NCBI GenBank assembly: GCA_031398055.1
Contig: JANNMS010000204.1
Coordinates: forward strand, 1 to 38,593
Length of the DNA: 38,593 nt
Direction of reading: 5' to 3'
Origin: M3007 sp031398055
GTDB taxonomy: Bacteria; Bacteroidota; Bacteroidia; Chitinophagales; Saprospiraceae
The position numbers and the translations under genes are program-made. The notes below the pieces were generated by a model. The model did no database searches. It had not been told where the DNA came from and saw only the letters and a list, made by a program, of their open reading frames with translations. Position 1 is the stretch's first letter. Each line of letters opens with the position of its first letter. This document shows, one piece after another, positions 16,434 through 25,592 of this stretch.

Positions 16434-16796
16434 TCAGTTTGATTTGATTTCCACTGAAATTTTGGAAAATTTTTTCCAAGCCCAAGCCACCATGATTTCA
16501 ACTTCCCAATCCGGCCAATCATTTCCCATTTCTTGAATTATCGAAATAGCAATGGTTTTGAAAGACGTTTTCGGATTGGTTTTCAATGCGTTTTGGATTT
16601 CCTTTTTCCACTTTCTTTTGAATTGAAATTCCAAATCGTTGCCCATTTTATCTGGGTTGATTGGCTCGGTGTCGTTCATTTCCATAAATAAAAATGCTGC
16701 CTGAATTTCCGGTGGAAAAAGCGATTTATTCCAATGGGTGATAGTTTGAAACTTGGGATTTCTCAATATTTCAGATGGGGATTCTATATTTTTCAT
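16434..16796 (-). CDS. Small protein of unknown function, coupled to the DUF6934 gene
   Basis: 120 residues, not recognised. It has no signal peptide or membrane segment, many Trp, Lys and Asn residues (TITHWNKSLFPPEIQAAFLF, WPDWEVEIMVAWAWKKF) and looks alpha-helical. Its ATG overlaps the stop of the upstream DUF6934-like frame by ATGA (16793-16796), so the two were built to be translated together. Low GC compared with neighbours. Confidence 0.6.
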   Translation of the reverse strand: MKNIESPSEILRNPKFQTITHWNKSLFPPEIQAAFLFMEMNDTEPINPDKMGNDLEFQFKRKWKKEIQNALKTNPKTSFKTIAISIIQEMGNDWPDWEVEIMVAWAWKKFSKISVEIKSN

Positions 16797-17243
16797 AAAT
16801 TTTTATCTTTTTTAATTAAAACAAAACCATTGTAAATTTTTTCAGGATGGTATGTTTCGGTTTTCAAATCAGGATATTCTAAAACACCCTGAACTTCAAA
16901 AAGGTCTTGAATTTGGTGCAGTTTGTGTTGAAAAATTCTGTTGTACAAATGTATCCGTTTTTTTTCGTTCGCTCGAATCAAAACTTTTGCCGCCGGAAAA
17001 AACGTCAAAAAAATGGAGCGCGATTGCTGCGACCGTGTTGAAAACTCGTCGGGCATCTTCGTTTCCAGAAAACTTGTCAAAAACTAATTTTCCAAGTTCA
17101 AAATCGGCCAACCCAAGATTGTAGAGGTTGTTTTTCTCCAATGAAAATTGGACAACTTTTGCAATGGTTCTTTTGCCTTCGCTTTTAAAAAAGTAGAGTT
17201 TGTTAAAATTATGTGCCGAAAAAACGTAGTGGTCAGTTATCAT
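16793..17243 (-). pseudogene. DUF6934-like gene broken by a one-base frameshift
   Basis: The first frame (ATG 17243) encodes MITDHYVFSAHNFNKLYFFK ... VAAIALHFFDVF and then goes off-family; the second frame continues with PAAKVLIRANEKKRIHLYN ... NGFVLIKKDKNL to the stop at 16793. Joined, they give a roughly 150-residue protein that fits the DUF6934 pattern (early ADFELGKL strand, TVAAIALHFF helix, R-x-x-L/H-Y-N helix, final FVLIKK). Removing one base from the run of six A at 16997-17002 (T on the coding strand) restores the frame. It is either a recent pseudogene, a homopolymer sequencing error, or slippage-dependent. Function of DUF6934 is unknown. Confidence 0.7.
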
Positions 17244-17465
17244 AATTTGTTTGATTGAGGTGGCGAAGGTAGTTTTTCTGAATTTTTAAAAAAGGGAAAA
17301 ATTGTTTTTTTTAAAACAAAAAATTTTTAACTGCAAATTTTTGCCCCAAATTTCTATTTTTTAAACAAAAAACACCACCTTTGCCCGAATTTAAAACGAA
17401 CAATTTGTTCTAAAAAAACACAGCCTGTTCATCGTTTATCGTTCAAAGTTCATCGTTCCAAAAAA
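17244..17465. other. A/T-rich gap before parC, with TTCATCGTT direct repeats
   Basis: No gene seen. The gap holds long T/A runs, a weak promoter-like CACCTTTG (17376-17383), and three copies of TTCATCGTT-like words at 17427-17460 that end six bases before the parC ATG. The same word block precedes the internal ATG of the GDPD gene at 290-325. Confidence 0.5.
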
Positions 17466-20198
17466 ATGGCCAAGCAAAAAAAAGACCGTTCCGCCCCGCC
17501 CGGCGTTTCGCTGAATGGCGAAGACAACATCATCACCCTGTCGGGGATGTACCAAGATTATTTTTTGGATTACGCGAGTTACGTCATCCTCGAACGCGCC
17601 GTGCCTGCCCTCGAAGACGGTTTGAAACCGGTGCAGCGGCGCATTTTGCACGCCATGTTCGAGCAGCACGACGGCCGGTACCACAAAGTTGCGAACCTGA
17701 TTGGCCAGACGATGCAGTACCATCCGCACGGCGACGCGGCCATCGGCGACGCGCTCGTCAACCTCGGACAAAAGGATTTGCTGGTGGATTGCCAGGGAAA
17801 CTGGGGCGATTTTCGGACGGGCGACAACGCCGCCGCGCCCCGGTACATCGAAGCGCGGCTCACAAAATTTGCCCTCGACGTGGCGTTCAACCACTCGACC
17901 ACGGTTTGGCAATTGACTTACGACGGTCGAAAACGCGAACCCGTCAACCTGCCGATGAAATTTCCGATGGTGCTCGCGCTCGGTGTCGAGGGCATCGCGG
18001 TGGGTCTCAGCACGAAAGTGCTTCCCCACAATTTTTGCGAAATCATCCGGGCGAGCATCAAAGTTTTGCGCGGCGGCAAGGCCGATTTGTTGCCCGATTT
18101 CCCGACGCGGGGCTTGATTGATGCCGCAAATTACAACGGCGGCGCGCGCGGCGGCAAGGTTCGGGTGCGCGGACGGATCCGGGAAGTGGACAAAAAAACG
18201 CTCCATATTTATGAAATTCCGTACGGCGTGACCACCCACGACGTGATGGATTCGATTACAAAAGCGGTTGAAAAAGGCCAAATCAAGGTCAAAAAAGTCA
18301 CCGACCGGACGGCGGCGAACGTCGAAATCGAGGTCGAACTGCTGCCCGGCGTTTCGCCCGACGTGACGATTGATGCGCTGTACGCTTTCACGAGTTGCGA
18401 GGTCAGTATTTCGCCAAACTGCTGCGTAATTGTGGACAACAAACCACTTTTCACCGACGTGAACGAAATGTTGCGCGTCTCGACCGAAAACTCGAAAGAC
18501 CTGCTCCGGCAAGAACTTGAAATTGAAAAACATGATTTGCAGGAAAAACTGCATTTTGCTTCGTTGGAAAGGATTTTTATTGAAAAAAGAATTTATCGCG
18601 ATATTGAAGAATGTGAAACGTGGGAAGCAGTGCTCGAAACGATTGACAAAGGTTTGAAAAAATATGTCATTTCGCCCAGCGAAAAACCGAAGCCGAACGA
18701 CACTCGGATACAACTTTTGCGGGAAATCACGGAGGACGATATTTTGCGATTGACTGAAATAAAAATCAAGCGCATTTCAAAATTCAATTCGTTCAAGGCC
18801 GACGAGGAGATTGCAAAATTGTCTGAATCGCTCGCCAAAACTTTGCACCACCTCGAAAACCTGACGGATTACGCGGTGGCGTATTTTGAAGATTTGTTGA
18901 AAAAATATGGCAAGGGGCGCGAGCGGCAGACCGAAATCACGGCTTTTGACACGATTCGCGCGACGCAGGTCGTGGCGAACAACGCAAAATTGTACGCCAA
19001 TTTCGTGGACGGATTTATCGGAACGGGTTTGAAAAAGGACGAATTTGTCTCGGATTGCTCCGATATTGACGAAATCATCGTTTTTCGCCGCGACGGCGTG
19101 ATGAAAGTGGTGAAGGCCGGCGACAAGATTTTTGTGGGAAAAGACCTTTTGCACGTCGCCGTTTGGAAAAAAGGCGACGAGCGGACGACCTACAATATGG
19201 CCTACCTCGATGCAAAAACGGGCAAAACTTTTGTCAAAAGATTTGGCGTGAACGGCATCACCCGCGACAAAGAATACCAACTCGGCTCGGAAGCGAAAGG
19301 CTCGAAAATCCTGTATTTGACCGCCAACCCGAACGGCGAAAGTGAAATTGTGAACATCCAACTGACCCAAAGTTGCACGGCGAAAATCAAGAATTTCGAT
19401 TATGATTTTGGCGAACTTGGCATCAAAGGCCGCTCCTCGCTGGGCAATCTTTTGACAAAATACCCGGTCTCGAAAATCAAGCAAAAAGTAGTCGGGCAAA
19501 GCACCATCGGTGCGTGGAAATTGTGGTTCGACGACATCACCGGACGGCTCAACACGAACGAGCGCGGGCGGCTGCTCGGCGAATTTGACACTGGCGAAAA
19601 CATCCTGATTTTGTACAACGACGGCAGTTACGAGGTCACGGACACGGATGTGCAGCAGCGTTTCGAGTTGAAAGACATCGTGCACCTCGGCAAATTGACC
19701 CCCGAAACGGTGATAAATGCCGTGCATTTTGACGGAAACAAGGGCTGGACGATGGTCAAACGTTTCCACATCGAGACCACCAAAATCAAGGAAAAATACT
19801 CGTTTTTGACCGACCACCCGAAATCGAAAATACTTTTTGCCTCGGTGGATGCCAATCCGAGGATTCGGTACAACATCAAAATCAATGGAAAACCGATGTC
19901 CGGTGAGGTGAATTTGGGCGAATTTATGGACGTGAAAGGGTGGAAAGCAGTCGGAAATCGGCTGCACGATGGCATTTTGTCGGGGATAAAGGAGGTGGAA
20001 CATCCAAAACCCGAAACTCCGTCTGCCGCGAAACCGGGAAAACAGGCCGACCTTTTTGGAGATTTTGAACCAAAAATTGAAACGAAACAGCCACCTGCCG
20101 CGCCGAAAGCCAAAAAACCGGACGAAAAAGAACCGCCAAAACCAAAAACGAGCGGCGGCGGGAAATTCAAACCGGGGGATGTGATCGAGTTTGATTGA
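17466..20198 (+). CDS. parC: DNA topoisomerase IV subunit A
   Basis: 910 residues. Type IIA topoisomerase subunit that cuts and rejoins DNA during chromosome decatenation, working with ParE. Seen: YFLDYASYVILERAVPALED at the start of the winged-helix domain, the quinolone-determining region YHPHGDAAIGDAL (residues about 85-97), the active-site Tyr127 in APRYIEAR, a coiled-coil region around 360-480, and a C-terminal domain with degenerate beta-pinwheel blades instead of the canonical GyrA box, which supports ParC over GyrA. The tail is Lys/Pro-rich and ends KPGDVIEFD. parE is not adjacent. The 41-bp gap to the DUF4007 gene on the same strand, without a visible terminator, suggests read-through into the cassette. 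Confidence 0.92.
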   Translation: MAKQKKDRSAPPGVSLNGEDNIITLSGMYQDYFLDYASYVILERAVPALEDGLKPVQRRILHAMFEQHDGRYHKVANLIGQTMQYHPHGDAAIGDALVNLGQKDLLVDCQGNWGDFRTGDNAAAPRYIEARLTKFALDVAFNHSTTVWQLTYDGRKREPVNLPMKFPMVLALGVEGIAVGLSTKVLPHNFCEIIRASIKVLRGGKADLLPDFPTRGLIDAANYNGGARGGKVRVRGRIREVDKKTLHIYEIPYGVTTHDVMDSITKAVEKGQIKVKKVTDRTAANVEIEVELLPGVSPDVTIDALYAFTSCEVSISPNCCVIVDNKPLFTDVNEMLRVSTENSKDLLRQELEIEKHDLQEKLHFASLERIFIEKRIYRDIEECETWEAVLETIDKGLKKYVISPSEKPKPNDTRIQLLREITEDDILRLTEIKIKRISKFNSFKADEEIAKLSESLAKTLHHLENLTDYAVAYFEDLLKKYGKGRERQTEITAFDTIRATQVVANNAKLYANFVDGFIGTGLKKDEFVSDCSDIDEIIVFRRDGVMKVVKAGDKIFVGKDLLHVAVWKKGDERTTYNMAYLDAKTGKTFVKRFGVNGITRDKEYQLGSEAKGSKILYLTANPNGESEIVNIQLTQSCTAKIKNFDYDFGELGIKGRSSLGNLLTKYPVSKIKQKVVGQSTIGAWKLWFDDITGRLNTNERGRLLGEFDTGENILILYNDGSYEVTDTDVQQRFELKDIVHLGKLTPETVINAVHFDGNKGWTMVKRFHIETTKIKEKYSFLTDHPKSKILFASVDANPRIRYNIKINGKPMSGEVNLGEFMDVKGWKAVGNRLHDGILSGIKEVEHPKPETPSAAKPGKQADLFGDFEPKIETKQPPAAPKAKKPDEKEPPKPKTSGGGKFKPGDVIEFD

Positions 20199-20239
20199 AA
20201 AAATTTCTTGAAACAGGGCATCCCGCTACCTTCGCCGAC

Positions 20240-21142
20240 ATGACGAGTACAATTTTAAAACGACCGATTTTCTCCGGGCACGATTCGTTTCAGTGCCGCC
20301 ATTTGTGGTTGAAAAAGGGCTACGATTTTGTCAAATCGGGCAAATCTTTTGCTGCCGACGAAGCCGTTGTTCATTTGGGCGTTGGAAAAAACATGGTCAC
20401 TGCCGTCCGGCATTGGATGCGCGCTTTTGATTTGTTGGATGAAAAAGACCAACTCACCCCGTTTGCGGATTGGATTTTTGAGGACAAAATTGGGGACAAA
20501 CTGCGCGGTTTTGACCCATTTTTGGAGGACGATGCCAGTTTGTGGCTCCTGCACTGGAAATTGGTGACGAAAGGTTATGCCACTTCTTTTTCCCTGATTT
20601 TTAATGATTTCCGGCGGCAACGGGTCGAATTTGGCAAGGACCATTTTTCCCGGTACGTTAAAAATTTGGCAGAAAACCCGGAAAACCGTTTCGTTTTCAA
20701 CCCAAATACTATCGGCTCGGATTTTGAAGTGTTTGCCAAACTTTACGTCGGCGACGAAAAATCAAAGGACGCGGAAGACATCGTTTCCGGGGTGCTGACC
20801 GAACTGACGATGGTCAATTCGATTCACCGCGACGGCAACACGGTTTATCACATTCCCGAAACGCCAAAGGACAACATCCCGCTCGAAATTCTGCTTTTTG
20901 CCCTGTTGGACGACCCCCGGATTGGACTTTCCATCAACCTGCATTTCCTCGAAACCGAACCCGACAGCCTCCGTTCCGTTTTTGCGATCACGCCGACCGG
21001 GCTGCTCCAAAAAATCCGCGACCTTGCCGGGAAATACCCAAACCTGCTGGTTTTTAAAGAAGATGCCGGGGTACGCGAACTTCAATTTAAAGAAAAATTG
21101 CCCGTTTTCGAGGCACTCAAATTGTACTATCATGCGAGTTAA
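20240..21142 (+). CDS. DUF4007 family protein (cassette gene 1)
   Basis: 300 residues. The N-terminus contains FSGHDSFQCRHLWLKKGYD, the hallmark of DUF4007 (F-S-G-H-E/D-x-F), followed by a winged-helix-like part (VHLGVGKNMVTAVRHWMRAF) and DDASLWLLHWKL. From memory this family is found in defence islands near PAPS-reductase-like and Dnd/BREX-type genes; its biochemical role is unknown, and the helix-turn-helix-like segment suggests DNA contact or regulation. The ATG at 20240 is preferred to a TTG at 20195 that overlaps the parC stop. Its 3' end overlaps the next ORF by 11 bp, indicating translational coupling. Confidence 0.8.
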   Translation: MTSTILKRPIFSGHDSFQCRHLWLKKGYDFVKSGKSFAADEAVVHLGVGKNMVTAVRHWMRAFDLLDEKDQLTPFADWIFEDKIGDKLRGFDPFLEDDASLWLLHWKLVTKGYATSFSLIFNDFRRQRVEFGKDHFSRYVKNLAENPENRFVFNPNTIGSDFEVFAKLYVGDEKSKDAEDIVSGVLTELTMVNSIHRDGNTVYHIPETPKDNIPLEILLFALLDDPRIGLSINLHFLETEPDSLRSVFAITPTGLLQKIRDLAGKYPNLLVFKEDAGVRELQFKEKLPVFEALKLYYHAS

Positions 21143-24100
21143 GCACGCACTTTCGGTCAATATCCAACGCGACGCCGAGCGCGAACTGCCATATTTTCCG
21201 ACACCGAACGCCCGTCGCGCTGCCGATTTGATTGCTGCCGATTTTCGGGCGGGCATCCGGTGCAGCACCTTGATCGGATCGTATGGCACGGGCAAATCTT
21301 CGTTTTTGTGGGCTTTCGGGCAGTCGCTCGCGGGTGGAAAACGGTTTTTTGAGGTCAATTTGACGGAAGAAAAACAGCCGGCAAAAGTTGAAATCCTCAA
21401 TTTGGTGGGCGAATTTTCATCAGCAACCCGGTTTTTTGCCCGCACGTTTGGCCTTGACGAAACGACCGACCCAGAACCGGAATTCATTTTTGCAGAGATT
21501 TACAATCGGTACCGGGCGGTTGGAAAAAAGAATGCGGTGCTCGTGATTTTGGTGGATGAATTTGGGAAATTCCTCGAATTCGCCGCCCGCACCCAACCGG
21601 AACGCGAACTTTATTTTTTGCAGCAACTCGCCGAATTTGTCCAAAACCCGGCCTACAACATCCTGCTCGTCACCACTTTGCACCAAAATTTTGATGCCTA
21701 CGCGCTCGGTTTGACGCAGGCGCAGCGGCAGGAATGGTCAAAAGTAAAAGGCCGTTTTCGGGAAATTACGTTCAACGAACCGGTCGAGCAACTGCTTTTT
21801 TTGGCTGCCGAACAACTCGGAGCGCGCCCCGAAATTTTGACAGACGACACCCAAAATCACCTCAAAACATTGGCCGAACTTTTTGCCGGGAGCAAATCTT
21901 TTGGCGCGGAATCGGGGTTCGTCGCCCAAATCGTCCCGAAACTTTTTCCGCTCGACCCGTTCGCGGCTTCGGTCGTCACGCTCGCTTTGCAACGGTACGG
22001 CCAAAACGAACGCTCCCTTTTTTCCTTTCTCGAAAGTGCGGACCACACCGGGGTCAACCGGTTCAGCGACCGTCGGTTGGGTCGGTTTTACCACCTCGCC
22101 TACGTTTATGATTACCTGATTTTTAATTTTTACGCGCTCCTCCAATCGCAGTACAACCCCGATTTCAATGCTTGGGCAGGCATGAAACGCGCTCTCGAAC
22201 GGGTGGAAAATGCATTTGAAAACCCCGAAACTAGCCAAAAAGCCGCGCAAATTGTCAAATCCATCGGTCTGCTCAATTTGTTCGCGTCGCAGGGCGCGAG
22301 GTTGGACAAAGATTTTTTGGAAAAATACCTGCGCGTTTGTCTCGACCTGAAATCGAGTGAAATCATCGGGTTGCTTGTCGAAAAACGCATCCTGATTTTT
22401 CGGGAATACAGCCAGCGTTTTGTGCTTTCCGACGGAACGGACAAGGATATCAAAGCCGAACTGCTGCACGCCGGAGACCAAATCGGCGAAATCACGGATG
22501 TCCCGACGCTGCTCGGACGCAGTTTTGATTTCCCGCCCGTTTTTGCGAAAGAATACTTTTACAAAACCGGGACGCCGCGCGTTTTCAAGTTTGAAATCAG
22601 CCAGGAACCGAAAACGACATTAATTCCCCGGGGCGATACCGATGGTTTTATCAACCTGATTTTCAATGACCGATTGGGCGTGAACGAGTTGTGCAAAATC
22701 TCAAAGCAACAGGAAGAAGCGGTGATGTACGCTTTTTACCAAAATTCGAGGACGATAAAAAACCTGCTTTTCGACATCGAAAAAGCGAAAAAAGCGATTG
22801 AAAACGTCAAAGACGACCATGTTGCAAAACAAGAATTCCAGAATATTTTGCGGAGCAACCAAAGTTTGCTGCACCATTATATTTTTGACAACCTGTTTTC
22901 CAGAAAAGGAGATGTGGTTTGGGTTTTTCAGGGAGATATCATAAAAGTCGAATCCAAACGGGAATTCAATGATTTATTGAACATCGTTTGCGACGAAATT
23001 TACCCGGCCACGCCCCATTTCAAAAACGAACTCGTCAACCGCAGCAAACTTTCTTCCCAGATTTTTTTGGCAAAAAAGAATTTTTTGGGGCAACTCGCCG
23101 GGCATTGGGGCGAGGACGATTTGGGTTTCGAAAAATCAAAATTTCCACCGGAAAAAACCATTTACCTCACCCTGCTCAAAGCCAACGGTTTGGTGCCCGA
23201 CCCGTCGAACCCCGAAAAACCGTTCGGGACGGACGGCTTGCATCCCTCTTTTCTGCCGCTTTGGGATTTTTGTAAAAATTGGTTGGACACCGCAAAAACT
23301 GGACGGCGGCGCGTTTCCGACCTGACCAATGCCCTCGCAGCCCGACCGTTCAAATTGAAACAGGGTTTTATTGATTTTTGGGTGCCGACTTTCCTGTTTT
23401 TGCACCGCGAAGATTTTGCTCTGTTTACCGAAAAAGGCTACATCCCGGCACTCAGCGGCGATGTTTTGGAACTGATTGTCCGCAAACCGCTCGATTTTGA
23501 AATCAAAACTTTTGATGTCGCCGGGGTGCGGTTGGACATTTTCAATTCGTACCGGCAACTCGTCCAACTCGGCGACGGCGGCAAAATCTCGAACCAAACT
23601 TTTGTGGAGACGATTCGCCCGTTCCTCACTTTTTATCGCCAATTGCCAGAATATGCCCGAAAAACACGCCGCCTGAGCCGCGAAGCAATCGCCGTGCGCG
23701 AGGCGATTTCGAAAGCGACCGACCCGGAACGGACGTTTTTTAGCGATTTACCAGCGGCACTCGGGGTCACGCTGGCGCAATTGCAGACCTCGCCGGAGGC
23801 ACTTTCAGACTACGCCGACCGGATGCAAAATGCCATCCGAGAACTGCGCGGCTGTTTCGATGAATTGGTTAACCGATTCGAAAATTTCATCCGGCAGGAA
23901 ATCTGCGCGGACGAAACTTTGGATTTTCAGGGCTATCGGCAAAACCTGCGCGAGCGGTTTGGTGGCCTGAAAACACATCTTTTGCTGGCAAACCAGAAAA
24001 CTTTCGCACAGCGGTTGCAGTCGGAATTGGACGATAGGAAGGGGTGGCTGGTGTCGGTGGGGCAGGAAGTTTTGGAAAAACCGATGCACAAAATTGGAGA

Positions 24101-24383
24101 TGAAGACGAGCCTTTATTGTACCAAAAATTTGAAAGTTTGGTCAGTCATTTGGATGCTTCGACGCAACTCAGTTTGTCCAGTTTTGATGAAATCAACGAT
24201 GAAGTATTTTCCATTTCTTTTGAAAAAGGAGTTGAAAAACGAGGCGGCGTTTTCAAATATACCAAAGATTCAAAGCAAGAAATTGAGGTTTTAGAAAAAC
24301 AAATTGTTTCGCAATTAGGCAACGAAAAACGAGAAAATCTGGCTGCACTGGCTTCAATTGCTTTTGAATTATTAGAAAATTAA
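21132..24383 (+). CDS. Large P-loop ATPase, BrxC/PglY-like in style (cassette gene 2)
   Basis: 1083 residues. Walker A is LIGSYGTGKSSF (Lys55), Walker B is VLVILVDEFGKFLEF (Asp142-Glu143) followed by a conserved-looking LQQLAEFVQNPAYNILLVTT sensor-like strand. The rest is a long, mostly helical multidomain region with no transmembrane segments and no recognised nuclease motif. The size and the DEFGKFLE motif recall the ATPases of BREX (BrxC/PglY, DUF6079-like) and similar defence ATPases, but the assignment is by appearance only. The ATG at 21132 overlaps the DUF4007 gene end (21142); the frame upstream of it is antisense-like shadow of DUF4007. From about 24090 to the stop the base composition turns noticeably A/T-richer. 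Followed after 21 bp by the PAPS-reductase gene. Confidence 0.75.
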   Translation: MRVKHALSVNIQRDAERELPYFPTPNARRAADLIAADFRAGIRCSTLIGSYGTGKSSFLWAFGQSLAGGKRFFEVNLTEEKQPAKVEILNLVGEFSSATRFFARTFGLDETTDPEPEFIFAEIYNRYRAVGKKNAVLVILVDEFGKFLEFAARTQPERELYFLQQLAEFVQNPAYNILLVTTLHQNFDAYALGLTQAQRQEWSKVKGRFREITFNEPVEQLLFLAAEQLGARPEILTDDTQNHLKTLAELFAGSKSFGAESGFVAQIVPKLFPLDPFAASVVTLALQRYGQNERSLFSFLESADHTGVNRFSDRRLGRFYHLAYVYDYLIFNFYALLQSQYNPDFNAWAGMKRALERVENAFENPETSQKAAQIVKSIGLLNLFASQGARLDKDFLEKYLRVCLDLKSSEIIGLLVEKRILIFREYSQRFVLSDGTDKDIKAELLHAGDQIGEITDVPTLLGRSFDFPPVFAKEYFYKTGTPRVFKFEISQEPKTTLIPRGDTDGFINLIFNDRLGVNELCKISKQQEEAVMYAFYQNSRTIKNLLFDIEKAKKAIENVKDDHVAKQEFQNILRSNQSLLHHYIFDNLFSRKGDVVWVFQGDIIKVESKREFNDLLNIVCDEIYPATPHFKNELVNRSKLSSQIFLAKKNFLGQLAGHWGEDDLGFEKSKFPPEKTIYLTLLKANGLVPDPSNPEKPFGTDGLHPSFLPLWDFCKNWLDTAKTGRRRVSDLTNALAARPFKLKQGFIDFWVPTFLFLHREDFALFTEKGYIPALSGDVLELIVRKPLDFEIKTFDVAGVRLDIFNSYRQLVQLGDGGKISNQTFVETIRPFLTFYRQLPEYARKTRRLSREAIAVREAISKATDPERTFFSDLPAALGVTLAQLQTSPEALSDYADRMQNAIRELRGCFDELVNRFENFIRQEICADETLDFQGYRQNLRERFGGLKTHLLLANQKTFAQRLQSELDDRKGWLVSVGQEVLEKPMHKIGDEDEPLLYQKFESLVSHLDASTQLSLSSFDEINDEVFSISFEKGVEKRGGVFKYTKDSKQEIEVLEKQIVSQLGNEKRENLAALASIAFELLEN

Positions 24384-24404
24384 ACTTTCCAAACTTGTTT
24401 CACT

Positions 24405-25499
24405 ATGAATGCACGACACTTGCTGGGTATTTCAGGTGGAAAAGATTCTGCCGCACTTGCCATTTATTTAAAAGATAAATACCCGACGCTTCCCGTTGAC
24501 TATTACACCTGCGACACGGGCAAAGAATTGGATGAAACTTACCAATTGATTGAAAATTTGGAGGTTTATCTGGGCAAACCGATTCGCCGGTTGAAAGCCG
24601 CCGCCCAAAGCAGTGAAGACCCGTTCGACCATTTTTTGAAATTGCACGGCGGTTTTTTGCCCTCGCCGATGGCGCGTTGGTGTACAAAAAGCCTCAAACT
24701 TGACCCGTTCGAGCAGTTTGTCGGCAGCGACCCGGTCGTTTCTTATGTTGGCATTCGGGGCGACGAAGACCGCGAAGGCTACATCAGCAAGAAACCCAAC
24801 ATCCAAAGCATTTTTCCTTTTCGCCAAAATATTTGGAGCGAGGATGTGGTGCAAAAAATCTTGGCCAATCCCAATATTGAAATGTTGCTCGATTTGTATT
24901 GCACGATTGAAAACTCGAAACAGTCGGGGCATTTTCTGGAAATTTTGGGTCAACCCATCAGCCCGAATTTTAACCAAAACCAAAAATTGCGGCAATTGCT
25001 GGATTTTTCGGTGCGCGATTTTAATCACCTCGTTTTTGCATGGCTTAAAAACACGGCCTACCCGCTTGCATTGGAAACCGTTTTTCCATTGGTCGAAAAC
25101 GAAGAAATACTGGTGCGCGACGATATTTTCCGCATCCTCCGCGACAGCGGGGTAGGCGTTCCGGGGTACTACGAAAAAGTGGAATTTGAATCCGGCGGCA
25201 AAAACGGGCATTACAGCCGCAGCCGTTCGGGCTGCTATTTTTGCTTTTTTCAACAAAAAATAGAATGGGTTTGGCTTTTTGAACAGCACCCCGAACTTTT
25301 TGCCAAAGCCATCGAATATGAAAAAGCAGGTTACACTTGGACACAAAATGAAAGCCTCCAAGAACTGACCCGACCGCAACGAATCGCTCAAATAAAATCT
25401 GACTTTTTGAAAAAGAGCAACAAACCCAAAGGCAACTCACCTTATTTATTGGACATTTTGGATGAAGAAGAAACAGGATGCGCGGCCTGTTTTATTTGA
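24405..25499 (+). CDS. PAPS reductase/DndC-like PP-loop protein (cassette gene 3)
   Basis: 364 residues. An ATP-pyrophosphatase-type enzyme that activates a substrate by adenylation for sulfur chemistry: PP-loop SGGKDS at residues 10-15, the family motif GIRGDEDREGY at 117-127. Cys93 (RWCTKS), Cys277 and Cys280 (SGCYFC), and Cys359/Cys362 at the extreme C-terminus (GCAACFI) could bind an iron-sulfur cluster, as the Cys set does in DndC. An N-terminal PP-loop plus a large C-terminal extension is more like DndC/Ssp-type proteins than assimilatory CysH (about 240 residues). No cysteine or sulfate-assimilation genes are nearby. The sulfur donor, if any, must be encoded elsewhere. Confidence 0.8.
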   Translation: MNARHLLGISGGKDSAALAIYLKDKYPTLPVDYYTCDTGKELDETYQLIENLEVYLGKPIRRLKAAAQSSEDPFDHFLKLHGGFLPSPMARWCTKSLKLDPFEQFVGSDPVVSYVGIRGDEDREGYISKKPNIQSIFPFRQNIWSEDVVQKILANPNIEMLLDLYCTIENSKQSGHFLEILGQPISPNFNQNQKLRQLLDFSVRDFNHLVFAWLKNTAYPLALETVFPLVENEEILVRDDIFRILRDSGVGVPGYYEKVEFESGGKNGHYSRSRSGCYFCFFQQKIEWVWLFEQHPELFAKAIEYEKAGYTWTQNESLQELTRPQRIAQIKSDFLKKSNKPKGNSPYLLDILDEEETGCAACFI

Positions 25500-25592
25500 C
25501 TGCAAATTGGCAAAACAGCAGGGCGGGTGGCTCAAAACCAAATTTAACATATATTTGCTGGCGATATTTTGTCCGCTGTCTCCCACAAATTT
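25500..25592 (+). promoter_or_regulatory. Gap before the HNH gene with a -7-like element
   Basis: TATATTTG at 25550-25557 matches TAnnTTTG exactly and lies 35 bp before the ATG at 25593, but no TTG is placed at 19 bp upstream. It could give the nuclease gene an independent promoter within the cassette. Confidence 0.35.

Noticed and set aside
17549..17760. Quinolone-resistance mutation in parC
   Set aside because: The residues after HPHGD (AAIGD) differ from E. coli, but Bacteroidota naturally vary here, so no resistance call can be made.
17436..20003. Long open frames antisense to parC (425 and 408 codons)
   Set aside because: They mirror a clear parC gene, have His/Arg/Phe-rich composition and no motifs; long shadows are common over such G/C-third-position genes.
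24405..25499. Assimilatory PAPS reductase (cysH)
   Set aside because: The protein is about 120 residues longer than CysH, has extra Cys pairs and sits in a nuclease/ATPase cassette without sulfate-assimilation genes.
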